From Profundibacterium mesophilum KAUST100406-0324 (GTDB taxonomy: Bacteria; Pseudomonadota; Alphaproteobacteria; Rhodobacterales; Rhodobacteraceae), in the NCBI RefSeq assembly GCF_009835145.1, contig NZ_APKE01000023.1, positions 1 through 64,000 on the forward strand: DNA of 64,000 nucleotides, read 5' to 3'. Of this stretch, positions 27,311-36,898 are shown one piece after another (position 1 is the first letter of the stretch; each line of letters starts with the position of its first letter). The notes below the pieces were generated by a model that ran no database searches, was not told where the DNA came from, and saw only the letters and a program-made list of their open reading frames with translations. A program made the position numbers and the translations under genes.

Positions 27311-27664
27311 ATGCCGCTCTACGAGCATGTCTTCATCTCCCGTCAGGACCTGTCGAACACGCAGGCCGAGGGACTCATCGAACATTTCGGCGCTATCCTG
27401 AACGACAACGGCGGAAAGCTGGTCGATCAGGAATACTGGGGCGTCAAGACGATGGCCTACAAGATCAACAAGAACCGCAAGGGCCATTACGCCTTCCTGC
27501 GCACCGACGCCCCGGCGACCGCGGTGCAGGAGATGGAGCGCCTGATGCGTCTGCACGACGATGTGATGCGCGTTCTGACGATCAAGGTCGATGACCACCA
27601 GGACGGCCCATCCGTCCAGATGCAGAAACGCGACGAGCGCGACGACCGTCGCAGCCGCCGCTAA
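27311..27664 (+). CDS. rpsF: Ribosomal protein bS6
   Basis: A 117-residue small-subunit protein that binds the central domain of 16S rRNA together with bS18. The N-terminus MPLYEHVFISRQDLSNTQAE, the LIEHFGAILNDNGGKLVDQE segment and WGVKTMAYKINKNRKGHY are typical. The C-terminus is extended and charged (KRDERDDRRSRR). The ATG at 27311 gives the family N-terminus. It leads the rpsF-rpsR-rplI operon; the ~200-base leader may hold a control element but I cannot identify one. Confidence 0.97.
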   Translation: MPLYEHVFISRQDLSNTQAEGLIEHFGAILNDNGGKLVDQEYWGVKTMAYKINKNRKGHYAFLRTDAPATAVQEMERLMRLHDDVMRVLTIKVDDHQDGPSVQMQKRDERDDRRSRR

Positions 27665-27688
27665 GTCTGACGCGAAAGGATCATCACA

Positions 27689-27916
27689 ATGGCCGCCAAA
27701 CCGTTTTTCCGCCGCCGCAAGGTCTGCCCCTTCTCGGGCGACAATGCTCCCGCCATCGACTACAAGGACACGCGCCTTCTGCAGCGTTACATCTCCGAGC
27801 GGGGCAAGATCGTTCCCTCGCGGATCACCGCCGTGTCGTCCAAGAAGCAGCGTGAGCTGGCCCGCGCGATCAAGCGCGCCCGCTTCCTCGCGCTCCTTCC
27901 CTACGCCGTGAAATAA
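27689..27916 (+). CDS. rpsR: Ribosomal protein bS18
   Basis: A 75-residue small-subunit protein, partner of bS6. It has the standard [40 protein letters not shown] and [20 protein letters not shown] segments. It lies 24 bases after rpsF, with a GAAAGGA ribosome site. Confidence 0.98.
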   Translation: MAAKPFFRRRKVCPFSGDNAPAIDYKDTRLLQRYISERGKIVPSRITAVSSKKQRELARAIKRARFLALLPYAVK

Positions 27917-27927
27917 GGAGACCTCTC

Positions 27928-28560
27928 ATGCAAGTTATCCTTCTCGAACGCGTGGCCAAGCTCGGCCAGATGGGCGATGTCGTCTCGGTCAAGGAAGGTT
28001 ACGCCCGTAACTTCCTGCTGCCGCAGAAGAAGGCGCTCTGGGCGTCGAAAGCCAATATCGAGGCATTCGAAGGCCAGAAGGCGCAGCTCGAGGCGCGCAA
28101 CCTCGAGACCAAGCGCGAGGCCGAACAGCTCGCCGAGAAACTCGACGGGCAGCAGTTCGTCGTGATCCGCTCCGCCTCCGACGGTGGTGCGCTCTATGGC
28201 TCCGTCTCGACCCGCGACGCCGCCGAAGCCGCCAACGAAGAGGGCTTCACCCTCGATCGCCGCCAGGTCGCGCTGAACGCGCCGATCAAGGAACTCGGCC
28301 TGCACCACGTCACCGTGACGCTGCATCCCGAGGTCATCGCGACGATCGAGCTGAACGTGGCACGCTCGCCCGAGGAAGCCGAGCTTCAGGCATCGGGCAA
28401 GTCCATCCAGGAACTGGCCGCCGAAGAAGAGGCCGCCGCGGAGTTCGAAATCCAGGAGCTCTTCGACGATATCGGAGCGGCTCAGAACGAGGATGACGAG
28501 GACGCGCCCCGCGAGGCGCAGTCCGACGAGCAGGATCAGTCCGAGGACGATCGCAGCTGA
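27928..28560 (+). CDS. rplI: Ribosomal protein bL9
   Basis: A 210-residue large-subunit protein. The N-terminal domain ([20 protein letters not shown], then [17 protein letters not shown]) and the C-terminal rRNA-binding domain ([21 protein letters not shown]) are complete. At 210 residues it is longer than the ~150 of E. coli. The extra length is an acidic C-terminal tail (from about residue 165) rich in Glu, Asp and Gln, as seen in related alphaproteobacteria. It starts 11 bases after rpsR and is followed by a strong terminator. Confidence 0.97.
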   Translation: MQVILLERVAKLGQMGDVVSVKEGYARNFLLPQKKALWASKANIEAFEGQKAQLEARNLETKREAEQLAEKLDGQQFVVIRSASDGGALYGSVSTRDAAEAANEEGFTLDRRQVALNAPIKELGLHHVTVTLHPEVIATIELNVARSPEEAELQASGKSIQELAAEEEAAAEFEIQELFDDIGAAQNEDDEDAPREAQSDEQDQSEDDRS

Positions 28561-28604
28561 CCGGTACGGAGCGGCAGGTCCGCTCCAACTTGTAACCCGA
28601 TCCG

Positions 28605-28634
28605 AAGGGCCGCATCGAAGGATGCGGCCCTTTC
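28605..28634 (+). terminator. Rho-independent terminator of the rpsF-rpsR-rplI operon
   Basis: A perfect 12-bp stem AAGGGCCGCATC / GATGCGGCCCTT with the tetraloop GAAG, followed by TTCG. It sits 45 bases after the rplI stop. Confidence 0.9.
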
Positions 28635-28725
28635 GCGTTGTGGCATGCTTTGCCTCCCGACAACCGAGCCGCATGCGCGGAGATACAGAACGCTACGGAA
28701 GCTGGTCGAAAAAGGTTCACTGACG

Positions 28726-28758
28726 CACAGAGCTGTGATGCGCATATATGCACAGAGC
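28726..28758. promoter_or_regulatory. Repeated CACAGAGC elements around a GCATATATGC palindrome
   Basis: CACAGAGC occurs at 28726-28733 and again at 28751-28758, 25 bases apart. Between them lie CTGTG (inverted to CACAG) and the perfect palindrome GCATATATGC (28740-28749). The cluster is about 125 bases upstream of the periplasmic repeat protein gene and looks like an operator region. A candidate -35 (TTTGAC) lies near 28785. No regulator is identifiable. Confidence 0.35.
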
Positions 28759-28880
28759 CACGTCAACTTTGCCCAATACCGTTCTTTGACGCAGGTATCT
28801 ATCTTCTGTCTCAGACGACGGGCACCGCCCCGCACACAACAAATTCGCAGCCTGACGCTGCACATGACTGGAGAGACAAA

Positions 28881-29390
28881 ATGAAATTCGCATCCCTCAT
28901 CGCCGCCACCGCCGCTGCCGCAACCCTCGCAGGTGCCCTTCCCGCCTCCGCCGAGCGCCTGCCCGCGGGCGAAGCGCAACTGGCCCGCTCGATCGGCGTC
29001 ACCCCCGGTGCCTATACCCTTTCCGAGCTGACCCTTCTCAAGACGCTGAAGGCCGAGGACAGCTCCGAAGCCCGTGACCGTATCGCCTTCATCCAGAAGA
29101 ATGCCGGCGACGTCACGACCCGCGACAGCGTCAGCGGCCCCGCACAGCTCTCGCTGAGCGCCGGCGTCACCCCCGGCACGCTCGACACCAACGAGCTGCA
29201 GCGCCTGAACGATGCCCGCCGCGAGAATGACGCGTTCCGCGCCGATTACATCCTCTCGGGTGAGCGCGAGAACAGCCAGAACGCGGCAGCCAAGGCCCAG
29301 CTCGCCGGAAGCCTCGGCGTCGATGCCGACGCCTACACGCTGGCTCAGCTCGTTGCGCTGAACTCCAACCGGATGAACGACAACGACTGA
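28881..29390 (+). CDS. Secreted protein with three GV-x-YT-L repeats
   Basis: A 169-residue protein with a clear signal peptide (residues 1-24, cut at ASA|ER), so periplasmic or secreted. The mature part contains three copies of a ~25-residue motif: AQLARSIGVTPGAYTLSEL, AQLSLSAGVTPGTLDTNEL and AQLAGSLGVDADAYTLAQL. The copies are separated by charged helical spacers. I do not recognise a named family. The start follows a GGAGAGA ribosome site. It is a single-gene unit between two terminators, with a suggestive palindrome/direct-repeat region upstream. Confidence 0.75.
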   Translation: MKFASLIAATAAAATLAGALPASAERLPAGEAQLARSIGVTPGAYTLSELTLLKTLKAEDSSEARDRIAFIQKNAGDVTTRDSVSGPAQLSLSAGVTPGTLDTNELQRLNDARRENDAFRADYILSGERENSQNAAAKAQLAGSLGVDADAYTLAQLVALNSNRMNDND

Positions 29391-29418
29391 TCCCGTCCCG
29401 TCCCGTCCCGTTCAGGGC

Positions 29419-29453
29419 AAAGGGGGCGTCCGCATCGCGGGCGCCCTTTTTTC
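29419..29453 (+). terminator. Rho-independent terminator after the periplasmic repeat protein
   Basis: An imperfect GC-rich stem (AAGGGGGCGTCCGC paired with GCGGGCGCCCTT, with a small bulge) followed by six T. It lies about 30 bases past the stop. Confidence 0.8.
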
Positions 29454-29502
29454 GTTCGTGCATGCCCTTTCCCGCGATGCGCGCGCGGCTAGATCGAGCA
29501 GC

Positions 29503-30477
29503 ATGACACACAGCATGCGGCTCAGGACCTTCGTCACCGGACTGGCGGCAGCACTGTCGCTCATGGCCACTCCCGCGCCGGCAGTCCTGCAAACCAGCAG
29601 CACGCCCCCGGTGATCGGTGAGCGTTCGGCGCCGCTGCCCGAGCGCGCCACGCGCCGACCGCCGGCGCGCAGGACCGAGAAGCGTTGCACCGAAGACCGG
29701 CGGCACTGCATCGGGGTCATCAGCTACGGCGCCGATATTTGCCGCGCCATCTCGGCCGCCGCCACCGATGCGGGCATCGACGCGGATTTCTTCGCTCGGC
29801 TGCTCTGGCGCGAAAGCCTGTTCGACGCGAATGCCGTGAGCCCCGCGGGCGCGCAGGGCATTGCGCAATTCATGCCCGGAACCGCCCTCCTGCGCCGGCT
29901 CGACGATCCCTTCAACCCGGCAGCCGCGATCTTTGCCTCCGCGCACTATCTCGCGGAGCTGACCGAAGTTTTCGGATCGGAAGGACTGGCGGCCGCCGCC
30001 TACAATGCCGGCGAGGCACGGCTTGCCGATTTCGCCGCCGGCCGGCGCGGTCTCCCACCCGAAACCCGCGCCTACGTGGCGGCCATCACCGGGCATAGCG
30101 GCGTGACCTGGCGCGACAGCCCCCCGGCCGAGATCGATTACAGGCTCGATCCCGAGCGCGGTTTCGAGGAAGCCTGCCGCAGGATGGCCGCCGGCAAGTC
30201 GGTGCGCCGCTTCCGCGATCCCGAACCGCCCTGGGGGGTGATCGTGGCCGCCGGAACGCGGCGCGCGACGGTGGAGCGGTTCGCGGCACGCCTGCGGCGG
30301 GAGCATCCCGACCTTCTGTCGGGGCCCGAGATGCGCATCGTCGATGCCGTGATCCCGGGCTTCGGCACCCGCCCGCGCCTGACAGCGCAGCTTGCCGCCG
30401 CAAGCCGGGAGGAGGCCAGCGATCTGTGCCGCCTTCTGCGGCGCAAGAAGGTTTTCTGCCGGGTCAATCGCAACTGA
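29503..30477 (+). CDS. Lytic transglycosylase (SLT domain) with a C-terminal SPOR-like region
   Basis: A 324-residue envelope protein. A signal peptide (about 1-28) and a basic/Pro-rich linker precede a family-1 SLT domain that cleaves peptidoglycan to 1,6-anhydro-MurNAc products. The catalytic glutamate is Glu104 in LLWRESLFD; the motifs GAQGIAQFMPGTA and AAAYNAGEARL follow. The C-terminal ~80 residues (GVIVAAGTRRATVERFAARL, ending LRRKKVFCRVNRN) have a SPOR-like pattern, which would direct it to denuded glycan at division sites; this part is inference. The start MTHSMRLR is preferred over an upstream Met because it gives the signal peptide. AnmK at 33012 could recycle its product. Confidence 0.88.
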   Translation: MTHSMRLRTFVTGLAAALSLMATPAPAVLQTSSTPPVIGERSAPLPERATRRPPARRTEKRCTEDRRHCIGVISYGADICRAISAAATDAGIDADFFARLLWRESLFDANAVSPAGAQGIAQFMPGTALLRRLDDPFNPAAAIFASAHYLAELTEVFGSEGLAAAAYNAGEARLADFAAGRRGLPPETRAYVAAITGHSGVTWRDSPPAEIDYRLDPERGFEEACRRMAAGKSVRRFRDPEPPWGVIVAAGTRRATVERFAARLRREHPDLLSGPEMRIVDAVIPGFGTRPRLTAQLAAASREEASDLCRLLRRKKVFCRVNRN

Positions 30478-30816
30478 GCCGAACCGCGCGGCAAGGCAGA
30501 GCACATCATTCCCGTGCGCGGTGGAGCGGTGCGCGTCGTTCGCTGAAAACGATGCGGGCATCCCCATGGCGTTGCCCCGTATAGGGCCCGTCCCCTCAAG
30601 ACGGCGAGATCCGCCCTTCCAGCGCGAACCTCAATAGTCCCGGGGTGGCCGCCGGCATGGGTCCCCACATGTGCCGCACGCCGTCCACGCATCGTGCCGG
30701 GGCCAGTCCGGATTGCGAAACTGTCAACACCCCAAACGAAAACCGCCCCCCTTGTCAGCAAGGGAGGCGGCATCTCCGGGCTTGCAGCGCCCCCCCGGGG
30801 GGAGGCGCGCTATGGA
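30478..30816. other. 339-base convergent intergenic region
   Basis: It lies between the lytic transglycosylase (plus) and tig (minus). The only strong signal is the tig terminator at 30737-30770. A second, GC-rich inverted repeat (GCGCCCCCCC/GGGGGGAGGCGC) lies near 30787-30808. Short frames in this stretch show no coding character. Confidence 0.5.
30737..30770 (-). terminator. Rho-independent terminator of tig
   Basis: On the minus strand the stem is CCGCC-t-CCCTTG / CAAGGG-g-GGCGG (one mismatch) with loop CTGA, followed by TTTTCG. It lies about 50 bases past the tig stop. Confidence 0.82.
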
Positions 30817-32169
30817 TCAGGCGGCGGCGGTCTCGTCGCTCTCGTCCTCGAGCTCCTCGACAGCTTTCTGCAGCTCGTCCTTGCTGACGCTCTTCTCGGA
30901 GATGTCGGCCTGCTCGAAGATGTGGTCGACGACCTTGTCTTCGAAGATCGGTGCCTGCAGCTGCTGACGCATCTGCGGGTTCTGCTGCACGAACTCGAAG
31001 AACTGGCGCTCCTGGCCGGGATATTGGCGCGCCTGGTTCATGACCGCCTGGGTCATCTCGGCGTCGGTGACCTGGATCTCGTTCTTGCGGCCCAGCTCGG
31101 CGAGCAGCAGGCCGAGGCGCACGCGGCGCTCGGCGAGCTTGTTATGCTCTTCGGTCGGCTTGATCTCGGGGTGATCGTGGCCTTGAACCTCGGGGTTTTC
31201 CTCATGCCAGAGCTGATGCGCGATCTGGTTCGCCTCGGCCTCGACGAGGCTGGGCGGCAAATCGAAGCTGACCTGCTCGTCGAGCTGGTCGAGCAGCTGG
31301 CGCTTGAGGACGGCACGCGCGGCCTGGCCGTATTCGGCCGAAAGACGCTCGCGGATCTGACCCTTCAGCGCCTCGAGATCGTCGGCGCCGAACTTCTTGG
31401 CCAGCTCATCGTCGATCGCGGCGGGCGCGGAGGCTTTCACGGCCTTCACGGTGCAGGCGAACTTGGCTTCCTTGCCGGCGAGCTGCTCGGCCTGGTAATC
31501 CTCGGGGAAGTTCACCGTGACCTCGACATCGTCGCCGGCCTTGGCACCCTTGAGCTGCTCTTCGAAGCCGGGAATGAACGAGCCCGAGCCCAGCACGAGG
31601 GGATAATCCTCGGCAGCGCCGCCCTCGAATTCCTCGCCATCGATCGAGCCTTTGAAGTCGATCACCACCTGGTCGCCATCCTCGGCGGCGGCGCCCTCTT
31701 CGCGGTCCTCGAAGTTCTGCGCGTTCTTGGCCAGGCTCTCGAGCGCCTCATCGACCGATTCGTCGTCCGCCTCGACGGTCATCCGCTCGAGCTTTAGGCC
31801 GGATGCGTCGAAATCGGGAATATCGGGAAGCGCCTCGTAGCTCATGTCGACCTCGACATCGTCGCCTTCCTTCCAGTCGGCATTCGACATCTTCACTTCG
31901 GGCTGCATCGCCGGACGGTCGCCGGTCTTCTCGAAATGCTCGGACATCGCGCCGTCGACGGCTTCCTGCATGGCCTCGCCCATGACGCGCTGGCCAAACT
32001 GCTTCTTGAGCAGGGCCATCGGGACCTTGCCCTTGCGAAAGCCCTTCATCTCGACATCGGGCTGCGCCTCGGTCAGCTTCTCGTTGACCTTGGCCTCCAG
32101 CTCGGCCGCCGTGACCGTGATGTGATACCCGCGCTTCAGACCGTCGTTCTGGGTCTCGGTGACCTGCAT
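30817..32169 (-). CDS. tig: Trigger factor (ribosome-associated chaperone, PPIase)
   Basis: A 450-residue cytoplasmic chaperone that docks at the ribosomal exit tunnel. The ribosome-binding signature GFRKGKVP lies in [20 protein letters not shown] of the N-terminal domain. The middle FKBP-type PPIase domain shows [20 protein letters not shown] and [19 protein letters not shown] long helical C-terminal arm ([32 protein letters not shown]) ends in an acidic tail. Length is slightly above the E. coli 432. tRNA-Leu lies just upstream on the same strand. Confidence 0.97.
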   Translation of the reverse strand: MQVTETQNDGLKRGYHITVTAAELEAKVNEKLTEAQPDVEMKGFRKGKVPMALLKKQFGQRVMGEAMQEAVDGAMSEHFEKTGDRPAMQPEVKMSNADWKEGDDVEVDMSYEALPDIPDFDASGLKLERMTVEADDESVDEALESLAKNAQNFEDREEGAAAEDGDQVVIDFKGSIDGEEFEGGAAEDYPLVLGSGSFIPGFEEQLKGAKAGDDVEVTVNFPEDYQAEQLAGKEAKFACTVKAVKASAPAAIDDELAKKFGADDLEALKGQIRERLSAEYGQAARAVLKRQLLDQLDEQVSFDLPPSLVEAEANQIAHQLWHEENPEVQGHDHPEIKPTEEHNKLAERRVRLGLLLAELGRKNEIQVTDAEMTQAVMNQARQYPGQERQFFEFVQQNPQMRQQLQAPIFEDKVVDHIFEQADISEKSVSKDELQKAVEELEDESDETAAA

Positions 32170-32194
32170 GTCTATTCCCGTCCTTCTTGTCTCT

Positions 32195-32279
32195 TGGTGC
32201 GGGTGAAGGGACTCGAACCCCCACGCCTCGCGGCGCCAGAACCTAAATCTGGTGCGTCTACCAGTTCCGCCACACCCGC
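32195..32279 (-). tRNA. tRNA-Leu (anticodon TAG)
   Basis: An 85-base class II tRNA with encoded CCA on the minus strand. Acceptor arms GCGGGTG/CACCCGC pair. The anticodon stem CCAGA/TCTGG encloses TTTAGGT (anticodon TAG). A variable arm (GCGCCGCGAGGCGT) and a T arm with GGTTCGAGTCC follow. It reads CUA and related CUN codons. Confidence 0.97.
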
Positions 32280-32484
32280 ATGCTCCGTTAGGGGCCGCAC
32301 TGGCACGGCCCCGAAAATCTCAGCCCCCATAGCAAAGCCACCGCTCGGATGCGAGGGGAAAAGGCGCGTGCCCGTCCCGGCCCGCGTCGAATTATCGCCA
32401 CAATTCCTCGCCACCCGCGCCGCAATTGCTCCCCACCCTCGCGGCAGGCGTCGACAAACGGCCCTCCATGAGGATTCGGACAAC

Positions 32485-32961
32485 ATGGATATCGGCGCAT
32501 TCATGGACATGGCCCGGAGAGCCGGGGAAGCGCCCCGAATGGGCCGGGCGGGCCGAACGGGAATCGCCGGCGGGACCGCCATCCTGACCCTCGATGGCGC
32601 GATACCGGCCCGCTTCCTCAACCCCCGCGACATGATCGTCACCCGCGCCGGACCAAGGCCCCTGCTGTCGCTCGACGTGGAGCATGCGGCCCGGGTCTGC
32701 GTCATCCCCGCCCATGCGTTCGGACATGGCCGCCCGGAGCGCCCGCTCGTCATGGGCCCCGATCAGGAAGTGACCCTGCATGGCCGCGCGGCCGCCCTTC
32801 TGGGAGGCGCCGGCGCGATCCGGACCGCCGCCCGCCTCGCCGCGCCCGTCGCCGCGCCCGAGGGAACGCGGCTCTACAGGCCGCGCCTGCGAGACACACA
32901 GCTCGTTCATGCGGGCGGCACCGAAATCGTCTGCGCCGAGGCGGACATCACCGCGACTTGA
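32485..32961 (+). CDS. Hint-domain (Hedgehog/Intein)-like protein
   Basis: A 158-residue protein whose core follows the Hint_2-type layout: GTAILTLDGAIPARFLNPRD, MIVTRAGPRPLLSLDVE, VIPAHAFGHGRPERPLVMGP and DQEVTLHGRAAALL. In autoprocessing Hint domains a Cys or Ser begins the domain just before the G-T step. Here that place is Gly/Ala (IAGGTAIL), so self-cleavage is unlikely. The His in PAHAFG and the histidine-like block B position are also altered (PDQEV). It could be a scaffold relic or a binding domain. Isolated gene; neighbours do not suggest a role. Confidence 0.62.
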   Translation: MDIGAFMDMARRAGEAPRMGRAGRTGIAGGTAILTLDGAIPARFLNPRDMIVTRAGPRPLLSLDVEHAARVCVIPAHAFGHGRPERPLVMGPDQEVTLHGRAAALLGGAGAIRTAARLAAPVAAPEGTRLYRPRLRDTQLVHAGGTEIVCAEADITAT

Positions 32962-33011
32962 TCGGCGCGCCGGTTCGGCCCCCGCCCGTCCCCGCCGGGA
33001 CTGCCAGCGGC

Positions 33012-34118
33012 TTACCTGCCGGACGGGTGCGAGACGACGCCGCCGCCCACGGCCGCCGCCACCCCGGTCGTGCCGGGGCAGGATGTCGGCAACCCACGCG
33101 CCACGCGCACCGCGAGATAGGCGAAGGCCTGCGCCTCGAGCATGTCACCGTCGAGCCCGGCCTCCTCCACCGGATCGACCGGACAATCGACCGCCGCGCG
33201 GATCATCTCCATCACGGCGGCATTGTGCCGCCCGCCCCCGGTGATCAGAAGGCGCTCCGGCGGCACGGGGCAATGCTCGAGCGCCGCGGCGACGCTTCCG
33301 GCCATGCAGGCGGCAAGGGTCGCGGCCGCGTCGGCGTCATCGAGGCCGCTCACCGCCTCCGCGAGCCAGGCGAAGCTGTCGCGGTCGAGTGACTTGGGCG
33401 GCATCCGCCGATAAAACGCGCCCGACAACAGCCGCTCGAGCACCGCGTCGTTCACCTCTCCGCGGGCGGCGAGCGCACCGCCCTCGTCGCGGCTCGCCCC
33501 GCGCCTGAGCGCCATCAGATCGTCCAGCGGCGCATTGGCCGGGCCGGTGTCGAAGGCGAGGCAGGCGCCGGGCAGTTCGGGCGCCGGGATCGACGGATCG
33601 ATCCAGGTGATGTTCCCGACGCCGCCGAGATTGACGATCCCGAGTGGCGCCCGCGCGCCCATCCACCGCGCGCAGGCATGGTGGAAGAATGGCGCGAGCG
33701 GCGCTCCCTCGCCGCCCATCTCGACATCCGCCGAGCGGAAATCCCAGACCACGGGGCGGCCGAGCGCATCGGCGAGCACCTGCCCGCAGCCAAGCTGCCG
33801 CGTGCCGCGTCCGCGCGGCTCATGCGCGACCGTCTGGCCATGAAAACCGATCAGGGCCACATCCTCGAAGCCCGACAGAAGCTCGGCATGGGCGCTCTCG
33901 ACCAGATCGCCGGCCGCAGAGCCGCCCTCCCACTGCCCCAGCGCCGCGCGCAGCACGCCCCGCTCCTCGGGGCCATAGGGGCGGTAGGCGCTTTCGGCAA
34001 AGTCCGTGATCGTGATACCGTCGGTCACGATAACCGCCGCGTCGACCCCGTCGAGCGAGGTCCCGGACATCGCGCCGAGCGCGCGCACCGGTCCGGCAGA
34101 CAGCCTTTCCCTCAACAT
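33012..34118 (-). CDS. anmK: Anhydro-N-acetylmuramic acid kinase AnmK
   Basis: A 368-residue sugar kinase of the ASKHA fold that converts 1,6-anhydroMurNAc to MurNAc-6-phosphate in peptidoglycan recycling. The ATP-binding [15 protein letters not shown] (18-32), [25 protein letters not shown], the [15 protein letters not shown] segment and [17 protein letters not shown] are the family landmarks. It is divergent from tyrS with about 65 bases between starts, a pairing I recall from other Rhodobacteraceae. Confidence 0.95.
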   Translation of the reverse strand: MLRERLSAGPVRALGAMSGTSLDGVDAAVIVTDGITITDFAESAYRPYGPEERGVLRAALGQWEGGSAAGDLVESAHAELLSGFEDVALIGFHGQTVAHEPRGRGTRQLGCGQVLADALGRPVVWDFRSADVEMGGEGAPLAPFFHHACARWMGARAPLGIVNLGGVGNITWIDPSIPAPELPGACLAFDTGPANAPLDDLMALRRGASRDEGGALAARGEVNDAVLERLLSGAFYRRMPPKSLDRDSFAWLAEAVSGLDDADAAATLAACMAGSVAAALEHCPVPPERLLITGGGRHNAAVMEMIRAAVDCPVDPVEEAGLDGDMLEAQAFAYLAVRVARGLPTSCPGTTGVAAAVGGGVVSHPSGR

Positions 34119-34183
34119 GGCTTTCCCTTCGTTGCCCGCCCGGATATACCCCTCCCGGCGAGCGGAGAATGGACGATGAGCCG

Positions 34184-35437
34184 ATGACCTACCACCCGAA
34201 ATCCGATTTCCTTGCTGTGATGATGCAGCGCGGCTTCCTCGCCGACTGCACCGATTACCAGGGTCTCGATGATGCCATGCTGGCCGGGGGCACGCCCGCT
34301 TATATCGGCTTCGACGCCACCGCGCCCTCCTTGCATGTCGGCAGCCTGATCCAGATCATGATGCTGCGCTGGCTGCAGAAGACCGGCGGCAAGCCGATCA
34401 CCCTGATGGGCGGCGGCACGACGAAGGTCGGCGATCCGAGCTTCCGCGCCGCCGAGCGTCCGCTGCTCACGCCCGAGCGGATCGACGAGAACATCACCGG
34501 GATCGGGCAGGTCTTCGGCAAGTATCTCGCCTACGGCGACGGCCCGTCCGACGCCGTGATGGTGGACAATTCGGAATGGCTGGACGGGCTGAACTACCTC
34601 GATTTCCTGCGCGACATCGGGCGGCACTTCTCGGTGAACAGGATGCTCGCCTTTGAGTCGGTCAAATCGCGCCTCGACCGCGAGCAGTCCCTCTCTTTTC
34701 TCGAATTCAATTACATGATCCTGCAGGCCTACGACTTCCTCGAGTTGAACCGCCGCTATGGCTGCGTGCTGCAGATGGGCGGCTCCGACCAATGGGGCAA
34801 TATCGTCAACGGGATCGACCTGACGCGCCGGGTCCTCGATCACGAGATCTACGGGCTGACCTCGCCGCTGCTGACCACCTCGGATGGCAAGAAGATGGGC
34901 AAGACCGCCGATGGCGCCGTCTGGCTCAATGCCGACATGCGATCGCCCTACGAGTTCTGGCAATTCTGGCGCAACACCGCCGATGCCGATGTCGGACGCT
35001 TCGCCCGCCTCTACACCGAGCTTCCGCTCGATGAATGCGCCCGGCTCGAAGCGCTCGGCGGTGCCGAGATCAACGCCGCCAAGATCGTCCTCGCCAACGA
35101 GATTACCACGCTGTGCCATGGCGCGGCGGCGGCGGCCGAGGCCGAGGCGACCGCGCGCGAGGTCTTCGAGCGCGGCGGTGTCGGCGAGGCGCTGCCCACC
35201 ATCGCGCTCAGTGCCGAGGATATCGGCGAAGGCATCTCCGTGGTGCAGCTCATCGTGCGCGCGGGCCTGGCGAAGTCGGGCAAGGAGGCCAAGCGCCTCA
35301 TTTCCGAGAACGGCGCGAAGCTGGATGATGCACCGCTCGTCGATGCCGGCATGATGCTTGATGCCGCCGCCTTCGACACCCCGGTGAAGCTGAGCGCCGG
35401 GCGCAAGCGCCATGCCCTGGTGACGCGCGCATCCTGA
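34184..35437 (+). CDS. tyrS: Tyrosyl-tRNA synthetase
   Basis: A 417-residue class I synthetase that charges tRNA-Tyr. The HIGH-like motif is SLHVGS (49-54) and the KMSKS-like motif is KMGKT (237-241). The tyrosine-binding region [10 protein letters not shown] and [17 protein letters not shown] are intact, and the C-terminal S4-like RNA-binding domain ([19 protein letters not shown]) is complete. The start at 34184 gives the family N-terminus MTYHPKSDF; an ATG at 34169 adds five residues and cannot be excluded. Confidence 0.97.
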   Translation: MTYHPKSDFLAVMMQRGFLADCTDYQGLDDAMLAGGTPAYIGFDATAPSLHVGSLIQIMMLRWLQKTGGKPITLMGGGTTKVGDPSFRAAERPLLTPERIDENITGIGQVFGKYLAYGDGPSDAVMVDNSEWLDGLNYLDFLRDIGRHFSVNRMLAFESVKSRLDREQSLSFLEFNYMILQAYDFLELNRRYGCVLQMGGSDQWGNIVNGIDLTRRVLDHEIYGLTSPLLTTSDGKKMGKTADGAVWLNADMRSPYEFWQFWRNTADADVGRFARLYTELPLDECARLEALGGAEINAAKIVLANEITTLCHGAAAAAEAEATAREVFERGGVGEALPTIALSAEDIGEGISVVQLIVRAGLAKSGKEAKRLISENGAKLDDAPLVDAGMMLDAAAFDTPVKLSAGRKRHALVTRAS

Positions 35438-35548
35438 CAGGGGCGGTGCGGGTCCTGCGGGCCTGCGATGCCCCACCCTTGGACCTGCGGCGTGCGAGGC
35501 CTGATTTCGGGATGCGAAATTTGCCATTCACCTTCGACAAAATACCTT

Positions 35549-35592
35549 GGGGGGAGGCCGCAGGCCGGGGGCGCAAGCCCCTTCCGCCCCCC
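35549..35592 (+). repeat. Branched GC-rich palindrome in the trpC leader
   Basis: An outer stem GGGGGG (35549-35554) / CCCCCC (35587-35592) encloses two small hairpins: GGCC-GCA-GGCC (35556-35566) and GGGGC-GCAA-GCCCC (35568-35581). Together they form a Y-shaped fold about 20 bases before the trpC start. No leader peptide with Trp codons and no T tract was seen, so classical attenuation is not supported. It may be a dispersed intergenic repeat. Confidence 0.5.
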
Positions 35593-35612
35593 GCAATCCC
35601 GGAGTTCCGCCC

Positions 35613-36422
35613 ATGACCACCGTTCTCGACCGCATCAAGGCCTACAAGCTTGACGAAATCGCGGCGCGCAAAGCCGAACGCCCCCGCGATGCGATCGAGG
35701 CGGACGCCCGCGCGGCCTCTTCCGTGCGCCCCTTCCGCGAGGCGCTGGTCTCGGCGGCCAATGGCGGCTACGGGCTGATCGCCGAGATAAAGAAGGCCAG
35801 CCCGTCCAAGGGGGTGATCCGCGAGGATTTCGATCCCGCCGCTCTGGCGCGCGCCTACGAGACGGGCGGCGCGGCCTGCCTGTCGGTGCTGACCGACGCG
35901 CCGTCCTTCCAAGGCGATGACAGCTACCTCGCCGAGGCACGCAGCGCCGTGAAACTGCCGGTCCTGCGCAAGGATTTCCTCTTCGATACGTGGCAGGTCG
36001 CCGAATCCCGCGCGCTCGGCGCCGATTGCATCCTGATCATCATGGCCGCCCTCGATGACGGTCAGGCCGCCGAGCTCGAGGCCGCCGCGACGCATTGGGG
36101 CATGGATTGCCTCGTCGAAGTGCATGACGACGACGAGCTTACCCGTGCGATGAACCTCTCCTCGTCCCTGATAGGCATCAACAACCGCGACCTGCACAGC
36201 TTCGACACCTCGCTCGACACGACGCGGCGCCTGTCGCGGATGGTCGAGGCGGGGCGCACGATCGTCTCCGAAAGCGGCCTGTCCCATCCGGCCGAACTCG
36301 CCGATCTCGCGCGTTACGGCGCGCGCTGCTTCTTGGTCGGCGAGCACCTGATGCGCCACGACGATGTCGCTGCCGCGACCCGCGTACTGCTGGCCGATCC
36401 GCTGACCTCGGGGACCATGTGA
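35613..36422 (+). CDS. trpC: Indole-3-glycerol phosphate synthase TrpC
   Basis: A 269-residue TIM-barrel enzyme that closes CdRP to indole-3-glycerol phosphate in tryptophan synthesis. Active-site segments are [15 protein letters not shown] (catalytic Lys), [34 protein letters not shown] and [14 protein letters not shown]. The ATG at 35613 follows a GGAG site and gives the family N-terminus. Its stop overlaps the moaC start, so trpC-moaC-moeA form one unit. trpG/trpD, usually upstream in related genomes, are replaced here by tyrS. Confidence 0.97.
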   Translation: MTTVLDRIKAYKLDEIAARKAERPRDAIEADARAASSVRPFREALVSAANGGYGLIAEIKKASPSKGVIREDFDPAALARAYETGGAACLSVLTDAPSFQGDDSYLAEARSAVKLPVLRKDFLFDTWQVAESRALGADCILIIMAALDDGQAAELEAAATHWGMDCLVEVHDDDELTRAMNLSSSLIGINNRDLHSFDTSLDTTRRLSRMVEAGRTIVSESGLSHPAELADLARYGARCFLVGEHLMRHDDVAAATRVLLADPLTSGTM

Positions 36423-36898
36423 TGAGCCTGACCCATTTCGATGCCGACGGCCATGCGCATATGGTCGACGTGTCCGGCAAGCCGGTGACCGCGCGTGTCG
36501 CCGTGGCCGAGGGCGCCATCACGATGAGCGCCGAGACGCTCGCCCTGATCACCGAAGGGCGCGCGAAGAAGGGCGACGTGCTCGGGGTCGCGCGTCTTGC
36601 CGGCATCATGGGGGCCAAGAAGACGGCCGACCTGATCCCGCTCTGTCATCCCCTCCCGATCACCAAGGTCGCGATCGAGCTGACGGCCGATGACAGCCTG
36701 CCGGGCATCCGGGTTACTGGAACGGTCAAGACCGGCGGACAGACCGGCGTCGAGATGGAGGCGCTGACGGCCGTCACCACCGCCCTGCTGACCATCTACG
36801 ACATGGTCAAGGCCGCCGAGAAAGGCATGGTCATCGAGACTGTCAGGCTGGTTTTGAAGGATGGGGGCAAGTCGGGGCGCTACGAGGTATCGCGGTGA
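36422..36898 (+). CDS. moaC: Cyclic pyranopterin monophosphate synthase MoaC
   Basis: A 158-residue enzyme that, after MoaA, forms cPMP in molybdenum cofactor synthesis. Typical elements are [40 protein letters not shown], the [10 protein letters not shown] strand and [20 protein letters not shown] with the conserved Lys and Asp. The ATG at 36422 overlaps the trpC stop (TGATG); a GTG one codon earlier is possible. Its end overlaps moeA by four bases. Confidence 0.96.
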   Translation: MSLTHFDADGHAHMVDVSGKPVTARVAVAEGAITMSAETLALITEGRAKKGDVLGVARLAGIMGAKKTADLIPLCHPLPITKVAIELTADDSLPGIRVTGTVKTGGQTGVEMEALTAVTTALLTIYDMVKAAEKGMVIETVRLVLKDGGKSGRYEVSR

